A DNA stretch of 64,000 nucleotides from Verrucomicrobiota bacterium (GTDB lineage: Bacteria > Verrucomicrobiota > Verrucomicrobiia > Limisphaerales > UBA11320). The stretch is taken from the NCBI GenBank assembly GCA_016199985.1, contig JACQFQ010000010.1, forward strand, positions 1 to 64,000, given 5' to 3'. The first letter of the stretch is position 1; each line of letters opens with the position of its first letter. The translations under genes and the position numbers were made by a program. This document shows, piece by piece, positions 10,110-17,747 of the stretch. The notes beneath the pieces are model-generated. The model did not search any database, was not told the DNA's origin, and was given only the letters and a program-made list of their open reading frames with translations.

Positions 10110-10161
10110 GAGCCTGTCCCCAAACCCTCTCTTTTCTGAGAGGGGGTTTGGGGACAGGCTC
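10110..10161. repeat. 52-bp near-perfect palindrome
   Basis: The left arm 10110-10131 (begins GAGCCTGTCCCC) pairs with the right arm 10138-10161 (ends GGGGACAGGCTC) around a 6-base loop; the arms differ only by two extra G in the right arm. There is no T-tract, so it is not a classic terminator. The GGGGACAGG core resembles REP palindromes mobilised by RAYT transposases, but that link is inference; no RAYT gene is in the window. Confidence 0.7.
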
Positions 10162-10164
10162 CAG

Positions 10165-10450
10165 CTACTCCCATCGAGGCGGATTCTACTTCCTGCCCGC
10201 GATCGTTGAGTTCGACGAGCACGGTCTCTGGATGGCCCGTGGGGCCTGGTTTTCGAAGCGCGGCACTTTACTGAACACCGCCGAGGCTTTTGTTCATCAA
10301 GCCCCCGCTGGCGCTCACGCTACCGAATTGGAAGCCAGCCTCCACATTCCCGTCAAGGATGCGCTTCGACAACTGACCCAGGCCGGACGGATACATCGCT
10401 CGGAGCACGAAGGCCTCTATCTCTACACCTCTGTGTCGCAGCTTTTCGAT
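10165..10450 (+). pseudogene. probable transposase N-terminal remnant
   Basis: The plus frame through this stretch reads LPAIVEFDEHGLWMARG, then FSKRGTLLNTAEAFVHQAP, LHIPVKDALRQLTQAGRIHR and EGLYLYTSV. This resembles, from memory, the N-terminal helix-turn-helix region of a group of DDE transposases. It has no proper start, is fused in frame to the palindrome upstream, and runs out as the convergent dehydrogenase gene begins, so it is a fragment. A chance open frame in GC-rich DNA is the alternative. Confidence 0.35.
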
Positions 10451-10518
10451 TCGGTGCAAGGGGACTGTCCGGACGCGTGGTTCCAAAACGCCATCACGGC
10501 GATTGCCGGGATAGATCG

Positions 10519-11286
10519 TTACTTTCCGGCGCTCCAGCCGCCGTCGATGATGAAATCGCTTCCGGTGATGAACGAAGCTTCGTCGCTCGCGAGATACAAC
10601 GCGGCCGCGGCAATCTCCTCCGGACGCCCCATCCGACCCAATGCCTGCGTGGCGGCCATCTCTTCGTAGGCCTTCTCCGGATCCGGATACTCCTTCAGGC
10701 GCTGGGCCACGAAAGGCGTTTCCACCCGCCCCGGACAGATGCAGTTCACCCGAATGCCGTCCCGCGCGTGGTCGAGCGCCATCGCCTTGGTGATCCCCAC
10801 CACGGCGAACTTGCTGGCGCAATAGGCCAGGCGATCCCGGATTCCCACGACACCTCCGATCGAAGCCATGTTGAGGATCACCCCGCGCTTGCGCTGGAGC
10901 ATCGCTGGGAGGAAAGCCTTCGACATGTTGAACACGCCGCGAACATTCACGGCGTAAAGACGATCCAGATCCGCGGCCGAGGTTTGAAGAAGCGTTCCCA
11001 CGTGCCCGATCCCCGCGTTGTTGACGAGGATGTCCAGGCGTCCGCAGCGCTCGTGAACGGTTGTGGCCATCCGCTGGCAATCGGCCTCCAGGCTCACGTC
11101 GCCACAGAGCGACTCGGCCTCGCCGCGCGCTTCCCGGATCCGAGCGGCGGTGGCGCTCGCGCTTTTTTCGTCCCGGTCGGCGGTGAAGACCAGCGCGCCG
11201 GCGCGCGCGAAGGCGTCCGCGATCGCGGCGCCAATTCCGGATCCCGCGCCGGTCACCAGCGCCACGCGTGAAGAGAGGGAGAACAT
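10519..11286 (-). CDS. SDR-family NAD(P)-dependent oxidoreductase
   Basis: A 255-residue classical short-chain dehydrogenase. The cofactor motif is TGAGSGIG (residues 12-19), NNAG is at 89-92, and the catalytic Ser142, Tyr155 and Lys159 sit in the YCASK context. FTADRDE at the end of strand 2 has an acidic residue, which favours NAD over NADP. The C-terminus DFIIDGGWSAGK is typical of the 3-oxoacyl reductase/glucose dehydrogenase-like clade. The substrate cannot be told from sequence. The gene follows the MFS transporter on the same strand with a 45-base gap, so the pair probably imports and oxidises one compound. Confidence 0.85.
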   Translation of the reverse strand: MFSLSSRVALVTGAGSGIGAAIADAFARAGALVFTADRDEKSASATAARIREARGEAESLCGDVSLEADCQRMATTVHERCGRLDILVNNAGIGHVGTLLQTSAADLDRLYAVNVRGVFNMSKAFLPAMLQRKRGVILNMASIGGVVGIRDRLAYCASKFAVVGITKAMALDHARDGIRVNCICPGRVETPFVAQRLKEYPDPEKAYEEMAATQALGRMGRPEEIAAAALYLASDEASFITGSDFIIDGGWSAGK

Positions 11287-11331
11287 GGTTGAGAGGAGAT
11301 GAGGGATGAGTAGGACAAGATAGACGGAGGC

Positions 11332-12693
11332 TTACGCCGGCTTCCCCGGCTCATCCTTGAGCTCCGGCATGGTCAGGGCGATCAGGCATGCGGGAATAAA
11401 CAGGAAGCTGGCGTAATAGAGAGCCGAGCGGTAATCGGAGATGGCGGTCTTGCCGGTCATCAAGGGAAGGACGCCGAACACAACGGTGCCGGCCGCCGCC
11501 GCGATACGGCCGATGTTGTAGCAAAACCCGGCGCCCGTTGTGCGCAGCAGCGTGGGAAACAGCGGCGGCAAATACATCGTGAAAAGCGCGAAGATGCCCT
11601 GGCACGAACCGATCGCGGCGAGAAAAAACCAGAGCTGATCCAACGGGCGCGGCACGCTGTAGGCCGTGAACATGATGCCGAAATAAGCCGCGCAGAGGAT
11701 CGCGATCGCCCGGGGATATCCGATGAACCGCGCCATGAACGCGGCCAGGAAGTTGCCGAAGATCGAAAAGCCCATGACCACGAACATCGCCTTGCTCGCG
11801 AGGAAACTCTTCTCCGCCGCCCCCCAGGACCGCACCTCCGGAAGATCGCGCAGATGGAACAAATACCAGAACAGGAAAGCCCAGTGGGCGGTAAGGGTCA
11901 CAGCGCAGGTGAGAAGAGTGCGCAGCGTAATCGAGCGGACGGATCCGCGAAACAGGTCCGCCACGCCCGGCTGCCGGCCGACGGACTCCATCCGCGCCTT
12001 GCGCCATTCCGCTGTTTCGGGGACTTGCTTGCGGATCCAGAGCGTCAAGAGGGCGGGAAGGATGCCAGCGAGAAAAACAAATCGCTCGGTATGCTCGGCG
12101 CCGGCGGACTGTCCGATCCAGGCGACCCCTGACACCACTCCCGTGGCGAGAAGCACCCCGATGTTCACGCCGGTCTGAAGAACCGCGGCCATCCAGGGAC
12201 GCCATCGCTTGGGCCAGGTTTCGGATAACATCGAAGCGCCGACGGCCCACTCGCCCCCGATTCCCAGGGCCGCAAGAAAGCGGAAAATGCAGAGCTGCCA
12301 CCAGGTTTGAGAAAAAAACGACAAGCCCGTGAACAGCGCGTAGGTCAGAATCGTGAGATTCAGCGTGCGGGTACGGCCCATGAGATCGCCAACGCGGCCG
12401 AAAAAGCCCCCGCCCAGCGCCCAGCCGACCAGGAAGGCGGCCTGGATGATGCCGCTGTATTTACGGACGTCGAGGTCCGAGCTGGACTGCGCGTGAAGCA
12501 ATTGCATCACGAACGGGGTGGCGACGAGCGTGTAGAGATGCATGTCGAGCCCGTCGAAGAGCCAACCCAGCCACGCGGCCAGACCGGACTTGCACTGCTG
12601 GGCGGAAATCGCCGAGAGTCCCTCCGCCTCGGGCTGTCCGGCGAGGACATTGGGGGTCGGCGACGCGGGCGATTTGGAGCCTGGGGAATGCAC
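11332..12693 (-). CDS. MFS transporter
   Basis: A 453-residue major facilitator with about 12 hydrophobic segments. The start is a GTG at 12693; no in-frame ATG lies upstream near it. The signature WLFDGLDMHLYTLV in helix 1 and the loop GRVGDLMGRTRTLN between helices 2 and 3 are those of the sugar-acid/aromatic-acid proton symporter branch (NanT- and PcaK-like), so an organic acid or acidic sugar is a reasonable substrate guess. GIGGEWAVGASMLSETWP in helix 4 supports the same branch. It is transcribed ahead of the SDR gene at 11286 and divergently from rpmI. Confidence 0.82.
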   Translation of the reverse strand: MHSPGSKSPASPTPNVLAGQPEAEGLSAISAQQCKSGLAAWLGWLFDGLDMHLYTLVATPFVMQLLHAQSSSDLDVRKYSGIIQAAFLVGWALGGGFFGRVGDLMGRTRTLNLTILTYALFTGLSFFSQTWWQLCIFRFLAALGIGGEWAVGASMLSETWPKRWRPWMAAVLQTGVNIGVLLATGVVSGVAWIGQSAGAEHTERFVFLAGILPALLTLWIRKQVPETAEWRKARMESVGRQPGVADLFRGSVRSITLRTLLTCAVTLTAHWAFLFWYLFHLRDLPEVRSWGAAEKSFLASKAMFVVMGFSIFGNFLAAFMARFIGYPRAIAILCAAYFGIMFTAYSVPRPLDQLWFFLAAIGSCQGIFALFTMYLPPLFPTLLRTTGAGFCYNIGRIAAAAGTVVFGVLPLMTGKTAISDYRSALYYASFLFIPACLIALTMPELKDEPGKPA

Positions 12694-12754
12694 CTCGCTT
12701 TCATAATGACGAGGGCCTCCGCGAGGCGAGCTTGAACTTTGACCAAAAAACCAC

Positions 12755-12783
12755 TTGATAGGCGCCCCGGCGGTTTCTATATT
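12755..12783 (+). promoter_or_regulatory. promoter of rpmI-rplT
   Basis: TTGATA (12755-12760), a 17-base spacer and TATATT (12778-12783), each box 5/6 to the sigma-70 consensus. The expected start site near 12790 leaves only about 30 bases of leader before the rpmI ATG. That is too short for the structured L20-binding leader found upstream of infC-rpmI-rplT in other bacteria. Confidence 0.7.
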
Positions 12784-12819
12784 GCGCGCTCTTTTTCAGG
12801 CTAGACCAAAAGACCTTAT

Positions 12820-13029
12820 ATGAGACGCCCCCGTGGTAATAAGACGAGAAAGGCCGTTGCAAAGCGGTTTAAGATCACCGGCACCGGCAAAGTGATGCGG
12901 TCCCGCGCCGGACGCCGACATCTGCTGGCCGGCAAGAGCTCCAAACGCCGCCGTTCCCTCGGCAAAAGCAAGGAAGTCGATTCGACGGACACCTATCGCG
13001 TCACCCAGAACCTTCCGTTCAGCCACTAA
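12820..13029 (+). CDS. rpmI: 50S ribosomal protein bL35
   Basis: 69 residues, very basic, with the family pattern [28 protein letters not shown] and [11 protein letters not shown]. It is full length for the family (about 65). ATG 12820 fits the conserved N-terminus; no strong ribosome binding site is visible. It precedes rplT by 47 bases in the usual order, but infC, which normally comes first, is absent. Confidence 0.95.
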   Translation: MRRPRGNKTRKAVAKRFKITGTGKVMRSRAGRRHLLAGKSSKRRRSLGKSKEVDSTDTYRVTQNLPFSH

Positions 13030-13076
13030 GCGCCGGCCGCCCACGAACTCCCAAGAACCTCCTTCATACAGATTTT

Positions 13077-13448
13077 ATGCGCGTCACTAACGCTCCCGCC
13101 TCTCGCCGCCGTCGCAAGCGGATGCTTTTCGCCGCAAAAGGCTTCCGCCTCAAGCGCTCCAAGCTCTACCGTTACGCCTCCGACGCCGTCGATCACGGCC
13201 GCCAATACGCCTTTCGCGACCGCAAGACCAAGAAGCGGAACTTCCGCACTCTCTGGCAGGCCCGCATCAACGCCGCTGCCCGCCCCGCGGGCATCACCTA
13301 CAGCCGGCTGATGGAAGGGCTCAAGGCCGCGAAGATCGCTCTCGATCGCAAGGTTCTGGCCGACATCGCCGCCACCGACGCCCCCGCGTTCGTGGAATTG
13401 GTGAAACTCGCCCAGAACGCGCTGGTCCAGAAGGCCAAGGCCGCTTAA
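13077..13448 (+). CDS. rplT: 50S ribosomal protein bL20
   Basis: 123 residues, full length. Conserved stretches include RVTNAPASRRRRKRMLFAAKG, YRYASDAVDHGRQYAFRDRK and LWQARINAAARPAGITYS. bL20 binds 23S rRNA early in large-subunit assembly. It is co-transcribed with rpmI and followed by a strong intrinsic terminator before pheS. Confidence 0.96.
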   Translation: MRVTNAPASRRRRKRMLFAAKGFRLKRSKLYRYASDAVDHGRQYAFRDRKTKKRNFRTLWQARINAAARPAGITYSRLMEGLKAAKIALDRKVLADIAATDAPAFVELVKLAQNALVQKAKAA

Positions 13449-13505
13449 TCCGTTTTCTGTTTCCTCCGACCTGTCGTCCGAGGGAACCTGTGTGGCCATT
13501 CGTGC

Positions 13506-13537
13506 CGGGCGACCCCTCATGGTCGCCCGTTTTTTTT
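13506..13537 (+). terminator. rho-independent terminator or attenuator between rplT and pheS
   Basis: A 9-bp GC-rich perfect stem (CGGGCGACC 13506-13514 with GGTCGCCCG 13521-13529), a 6-base loop and eight T (13530-13537). It ends the rpmI-rplT message. Because pheS begins only 30 bases later with no clear promoter between, it could also act as an attenuator controlling pheS. Confidence 0.88.
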
Positions 13538-13566
13538 GACCGGGATTGCGCTGAACACATCTCCGT

Positions 13567-14571
13567 ATGTCGCTGCTGAACGAGATCGAACCCCTCAGGA
13601 ACGAGGCGCTGCACGCGCTGACGGCGGCCGCCGACCTGGCCGCGCTGGATCAGGCGCGAGTTCAGTTCCTGGGAGCCCAGGGCCGTGTCACGGGGCTGAT
13701 GAAGCAACTCGGCTCGCTCCCCAAAGAAGAACGCCCGGCGGCTGGCAAGCTCATCAACCAAGCGAAGACCGAGATCGAAGCCGTTCTGGACTCCCGAAAA
13801 GCGGCGCTGGAACTCAAAGCGGCTCTGCCGAAGGAGCCCACCGACTTCACGTTGCCAGGACGCCGCCGATCGGTCGGACGCCTTCATCCCCTCACCCAGG
13901 TCACCGAGGACATCGTTCGCAGTTTTCGTCGGCTGGGATTCGCGGTGGCGGACGGCCCCGAGGTCGAGGATGAGCACCATTGCTTCGACGCCCTGAACAC
14001 CCCCGCGGATCATCCCGCGCGCGATCTCCAGGACACGTTCTATCTCCAAACTCCCGCGCGCCCTCTGCTGCGGACGCACACCTCCTCGGTGCAGATCCGG
14101 GTCATGGAGAAGCAGAAGCCTCCCCTCCGCGTGATCATCCCGGGTCGTGTGTATCGGCGCGACAACGCCGACGCCACGCACAATCCCACTTTCCACCAGA
14201 TCGAGGGTCTGTGCGTGGACCGGGGAGTGACCGTCGGCGATCTCAAAGGAGCCGTCGAGTTCGTGTTCAAGGAGCTTCTGGGCGATGACGTGAAGCTCCG
14301 GTTTCGTCCGCACTACTTCTCGTACACCGAACCCAGCTACGAAATCGATTTCACCAACAGCCTCGTCCGGAAGCTCGGCAAGCAATGGATGGAAATCGCG
14401 GGCTGCGGGATGGTGCATCCGCAGGTGTTCGAAAACGTCGGATACGACCCCGAAACCTGGTCCGGCTGGGCTTTCGGATTTGGGATAGAGCGATTGGCGA
14501 TGCTCCGCTACGGCGTGAACGACATTCGTCTGTTCTACGAAAACGACATTCGATTCCTGGGCCAGTTCTGA
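13567..14571 (+). CDS. pheS: phenylalanyl-tRNA synthetase alpha subunit
   Basis: 334 residues, matching the class II alpha subunit: an N-terminal helical coiled-coil domain (about 1-85), then the catalytic core. Motifs include GRLHPLTQV, GFAVADGPEVEDEHHCFDALN, the motif 2 region RVYRRDNADATHNPTFHQIEG, and the motif 3 region AFGFGIERLAMLRYGV. With PheT it charges tRNA-Phe in the cytoplasm. pheT normally follows directly, but here a minus-strand gene comes next, so pheT must lie elsewhere. Confidence 0.95.
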   Translation: MSLLNEIEPLRNEALHALTAAADLAALDQARVQFLGAQGRVTGLMKQLGSLPKEERPAAGKLINQAKTEIEAVLDSRKAALELKAALPKEPTDFTLPGRRRSVGRLHPLTQVTEDIVRSFRRLGFAVADGPEVEDEHHCFDALNTPADHPARDLQDTFYLQTPARPLLRTHTSSVQIRVMEKQKPPLRVIIPGRVYRRDNADATHNPTFHQIEGLCVDRGVTVGDLKGAVEFVFKELLGDDVKLRFRPHYFSYTEPSYEIDFTNSLVRKLGKQWMEIAGCGMVHPQVFENVGYDPETWSGWAFGFGIERLAMLRYGVNDIRLFYENDIRFLGQF

Positions 14572-14725
14572 TGGCGCTTCGGCCGATTCCCGAGATTGAA
14601 TCAGACGTAAGCCGGGACGCCTCGACCCCGCGATGCAGGTGGGGCAAACCTGCGCCACCGCAGGCAGGACCACGCGCTCTACTGAGGCAACTCCACAGTT
14701 CGGGATGAGCAGACGCCCTCGGCCC

Positions 14726-17437
14726 TCACCGCGGCAGTTTGGCCAACTCATCCTGCTGAAGCAAAAACTGGCGGCGCTTCACCAGGTGCTCCTTGAATGA
14801 GGCCACATTCTGATCCAGACGGCTGTTCGCCTTCGCCGGATCCTCCGCAATCACGCCGGCCCGGATGGCCACCTCCGGCCGTAAACGATCGGCCATGGCA
14901 TCAATGATCGGGAAGAAAACTTTCTCATTGTAGGTCTCCTCGAGAATCTGCCGGATCCGACGAAGGTAGACCTGTCGGAACTCAGGATTGGCGAGCAGCG
15001 GCTTGGAGAAAAAGCCGCCCGGACGCCACCAGGAGCCGGGATTCAAAACAGGCTCTCCGCCGCCGGGCGGACGATCCCCGGCCATGCCAAAGGTGAGCGG
15101 CATGTCGAAGAACACCTTGTCCCCCGACGCATCGTGGAAGCCCCAGGTCTTGTCCTGATCCCAGGGATACATCTCCCACTTCCCCTCCTTTTTTCGGTTC
15201 TGGAAGGTGAAGTAGTTGTTGAAGAATCCATCCCAGTGGGAGAGCACCATGTTGACAGCGAAGTACGTCGCCGCCTGGTCCACGTTGAAGTTCTTCTGAA
15301 TCACCGCCCACTGCTCGGCGCCGGTCGTGGACTCGAGAGCCGCGATCAAACGAAGGAGGTCCGCGTGGCTGCGATCCGGATGATTCTGTTTCTCGTGCTG
15401 CCCTTCAATGCCGTTGCCATACCAGAGGATCTTGAAAAGATCGCCGCCGGCATCTAGCTTGTTCCGTCGGAGGAAGGCGCCATTCACCTGCTCCACGACA
15501 AGATGGTAGCCCAGGAGATGTCCGTTCATGGACAGGCGGATGAAATCCGTGTCGCAGGCCGCGTGACCGAGCCGGTGGTACAACTCGAACGCGAGCGGCT
15601 CAGCCATCAGGAAGCGGTCTTTATACTCGAAAATGATCGCGGCCGCGGTCATGCCATTCCACGTGTGATCCTTGTGGAACCGCACCTTGTAGCCGGCGCT
15701 CCGCTCGGTGACATGCAGGAAGTCGAAGACCTCCACGCCGCCCGTCTTGGAACTCACGATGAAGGCGGTGTTCCCGCGAGGCGGCCGGGGATGGACGTCG
15801 CCAAGGCGCGGCCGGATCGGAGAGGGCTGCGACCGCCGCCACTCGTCAAGAGCGCGACGCTGGCTGACGGTGAGGAGGCGGTGGTATTCCGCGTCCAACT
15901 CCTTCCCTACGACGCCGAGCGCTTCCATCAACTTCCCGAAGTCCATCCCTCCCTTCATCATCTTGGCGGCGGTGTCCGACCGCCCCTGAACCGCCTTTTT
16001 CAAGGCGGGTTTCAGCTTTTCGATCTGTTCGGGAGTAAACTCCACCCGGCTGTGCATCGCCATCCAACCGCCCTCGACCGCCAGCATCTGAGTGAGGAAA
16101 CCGCCCATCTCATCGCCCTTGCTGGACATCTGCCGCTGGCGCCAGGCCTCGAAGGCGGCCGAATCGGACGACGGGATGGCGGACTTCACCTTCTCGACGA
16201 ACGAAGCCTGGAACGCCTGGATGCGGGCGGGCAGCGCCTTGGTGGCCCCGGCGATGTCGTCCGCGGTCAACGTTTCCTCGATCAGCCGATTGCGTTCCGC
16301 GTTCATCGACAGGAAAACAGTTCTCAGCTTGCGGTAAGCGGCGACATCGGCGGGATGATTGACGGTCCATTCGAACCACGCCGCGGGCAAATTGAGTCCC
16401 GCGCCGAGGAGCGTTTGCAGCTCACTCGAGTCCTGGTTCCCAAACGGGCCCTGATCCGGCTTCAACGAGCGCGCCCGAACGCGCTCCATCGCGGCGTGCT
16501 CTCGCGGATCGCAGTTCACGATGTAAGCGAGCGGAACGGTCGCGGCCTCGGCGGGAGGGGCCACGAAGAGGGAGATGGCGGGCTGCAGCGAATGGGGCGA
16601 CGGATAGAATCGTTCGGCGCGGCGTTGATCGACCGCGCGCACGCGGGCTCGAACCAGGGATGAAGCCTCCAGGCCCGGAATCTCGGCGGAGAAGTTCCTG
16701 CCATCGGCCGCTGTCATCGTCACGGCCTTCTCCTCGCCGAGCGCGCCCGGTTTCGCCACGCGATACCGCAGCTCAATGGTCGCCACGCCCGCCGCGCTCT
16801 CCACCAGGGCCTGGACGCGCGCGGGCTGGCCGGGCACAGGCGTTGACGGGCTCACCTTGACGCCGCTGATCAGCGGTGGAAAGGAAGCGGAGTAGGAGGC
16901 GTTTGTCTGTCCCGGCGTTCCCGTGGGACGCTCCAGATCTTCCGGGAGAGGAGACGCCGACCAATTCGCGGCCTGGTCGCCCGGGGCGGCCGGCGTGATG
17001 CGCTCCAGGGACGAGGAGACGCCGTCGGCGGATGAAGGCCAGGGATCGCGATCGTCAAACTTCACCCGGTCGACCGACTTCCCCGCTGAATCGACCAGCT
17101 CCAGCGTTCCGCCTCCGCGACCGAAGGACTTCTTGAATTGGCCATCCGGCTTCACGCTGTAGAACTCGCTGAAAACCTGGGCATCCTTGCACAGAACCAG
17201 GAAACCTCCCGGAGGCATCACTGTCTTCCCAGGAAACTGGAAATGGACGCCTTTGGTCAGTCGCCAACCTGAAACGTCAACAGGCTGGCTGTCCGCGTTG
17301 TGGAGCTCGATCCACTGAAGATCATCCAGATCGTCCGGCGCGTGATAGAAGATCTCGTTGATAACCACGCCCGCCAGAGCGTGTGAAGCAAACAGCGGCG
17401 AGAGGCACAGAGCAGCGATGGCAATCGTGTTTTTCAT
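14726..17437 (-). CDS. secreted lamin-tail/CotH-kinase protein with helical insertion
   Basis: Start ATG 17437 opens a signal peptide (MKNTIAIAALCLSPLFASHA), giving 903 residues; the frame is open to 17716 but has no export signal there. Residues about 20-150 are a lamin-tail domain (GVVINEIFYHAPDD, DVSGWRLTKG). A fibronectin-like region follows, then an Ala/Lys/Glu-rich helical segment, then a CotH-type atypical kinase domain: GYKVRFHKDHTWNG, AFELYHRLGHAACDTDF, LSHWDGFFNNYF, and the metal-binding-like YPWDQDKTWGF. CotH proteins are secreted protein kinases in Bacillus spores, and LTD-CotH fusions are common in this phylum with unknown targets. It lies downstream of ftsH on the same strand, 310 bases away, so it is probably separately expressed. 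Confidence 0.8.
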   Translation of the reverse strand: MKNTIAIAALCLSPLFASHALAGVVINEIFYHAPDDLDDLQWIELHNADSQPVDVSGWRLTKGVHFQFPGKTVMPPGGFLVLCKDAQVFSEFYSVKPDGQFKKSFGRGGGTLELVDSAGKSVDRVKFDDRDPWPSSADGVSSSLERITPAAPGDQAANWSASPLPEDLERPTGTPGQTNASYSASFPPLISGVKVSPSTPVPGQPARVQALVESAAGVATIELRYRVAKPGALGEEKAVTMTAADGRNFSAEIPGLEASSLVRARVRAVDQRRAERFYPSPHSLQPAISLFVAPPAEAATVPLAYIVNCDPREHAAMERVRARSLKPDQGPFGNQDSSELQTLLGAGLNLPAAWFEWTVNHPADVAAYRKLRTVFLSMNAERNRLIEETLTADDIAGATKALPARIQAFQASFVEKVKSAIPSSDSAAFEAWRQRQMSSKGDEMGGFLTQMLAVEGGWMAMHSRVEFTPEQIEKLKPALKKAVQGRSDTAAKMMKGGMDFGKLMEALGVVGKELDAEYHRLLTVSQRRALDEWRRSQPSPIRPRLGDVHPRPPRGNTAFIVSSKTGGVEVFDFLHVTERSAGYKVRFHKDHTWNGMTAAAIIFEYKDRFLMAEPLAFELYHRLGHAACDTDFIRLSMNGHLLGYHLVVEQVNGAFLRRNKLDAGGDLFKILWYGNGIEGQHEKQNHPDRSHADLLRLIAALESTTGAEQWAVIQKNFNVDQAATYFAVNMVLSHWDGFFNNYFTFQNRKKEGKWEMYPWDQDKTWGFHDASGDKVFFDMPLTFGMAGDRPPGGGEPVLNPGSWWRPGGFFSKPLLANPEFRQVYLRRIRQILEETYNEKVFFPIIDAMADRLRPEVAIRAGVIAEDPAKANSRLDQNVASFKEHLVKRRQFLLQQDELAKLPR

Positions 17438-17747
17438 GGCGAAAAGAATGGAGCGACACCGAGGCCTCACCGCGGGCGGCGTGCCCGAGTGGGGTGTCAT
17501 GGGGAGCGCGTTGTGAAACGCGACGCGGGTCAAGGGAGTGCGGAAGAATGAGGCTTTCATGGGCCGGGGCTCGTTCTGCTGTGTACGGAGGCAGATTGCA
17601 AGCCCAGGAGGTTTCGCCCTGTGGGGGCGAGGACTATCACGCCTCGGCCTGTTGGGGCTGGGCCCTTCCACACGGAGAATCCATCCTGCGCCAATGGCAA
17701 GGTTGCCAAGGATCAAGAACAGGATCGCAGCGGCCTGAATGTCTGTC
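17438..17747. other. gap between ftsH and the CotH gene
   Basis: 310 bases. The minus frame of the CotH gene stays open through most of it with two in-frame ATGs (at 17560 and 17716), but the sequence is Pro/Arg-rich and unlike any leader. I see no terminator with a T-tract and no other gene. Confidence 0.4.

Noticed and set aside
13449..13505. Possible Phe-rich leader peptide for pheS attenuation
   Set aside because: A frame reads a few Phe codons near the start but has no start codon and no ribosome binding site; only the terminator itself is retained.
14572..14725. Inverted repeats after pheS as a terminator
   Set aside because: Two short overlapping 5-6 bp stems near 14635-14660 lack a T-tract.
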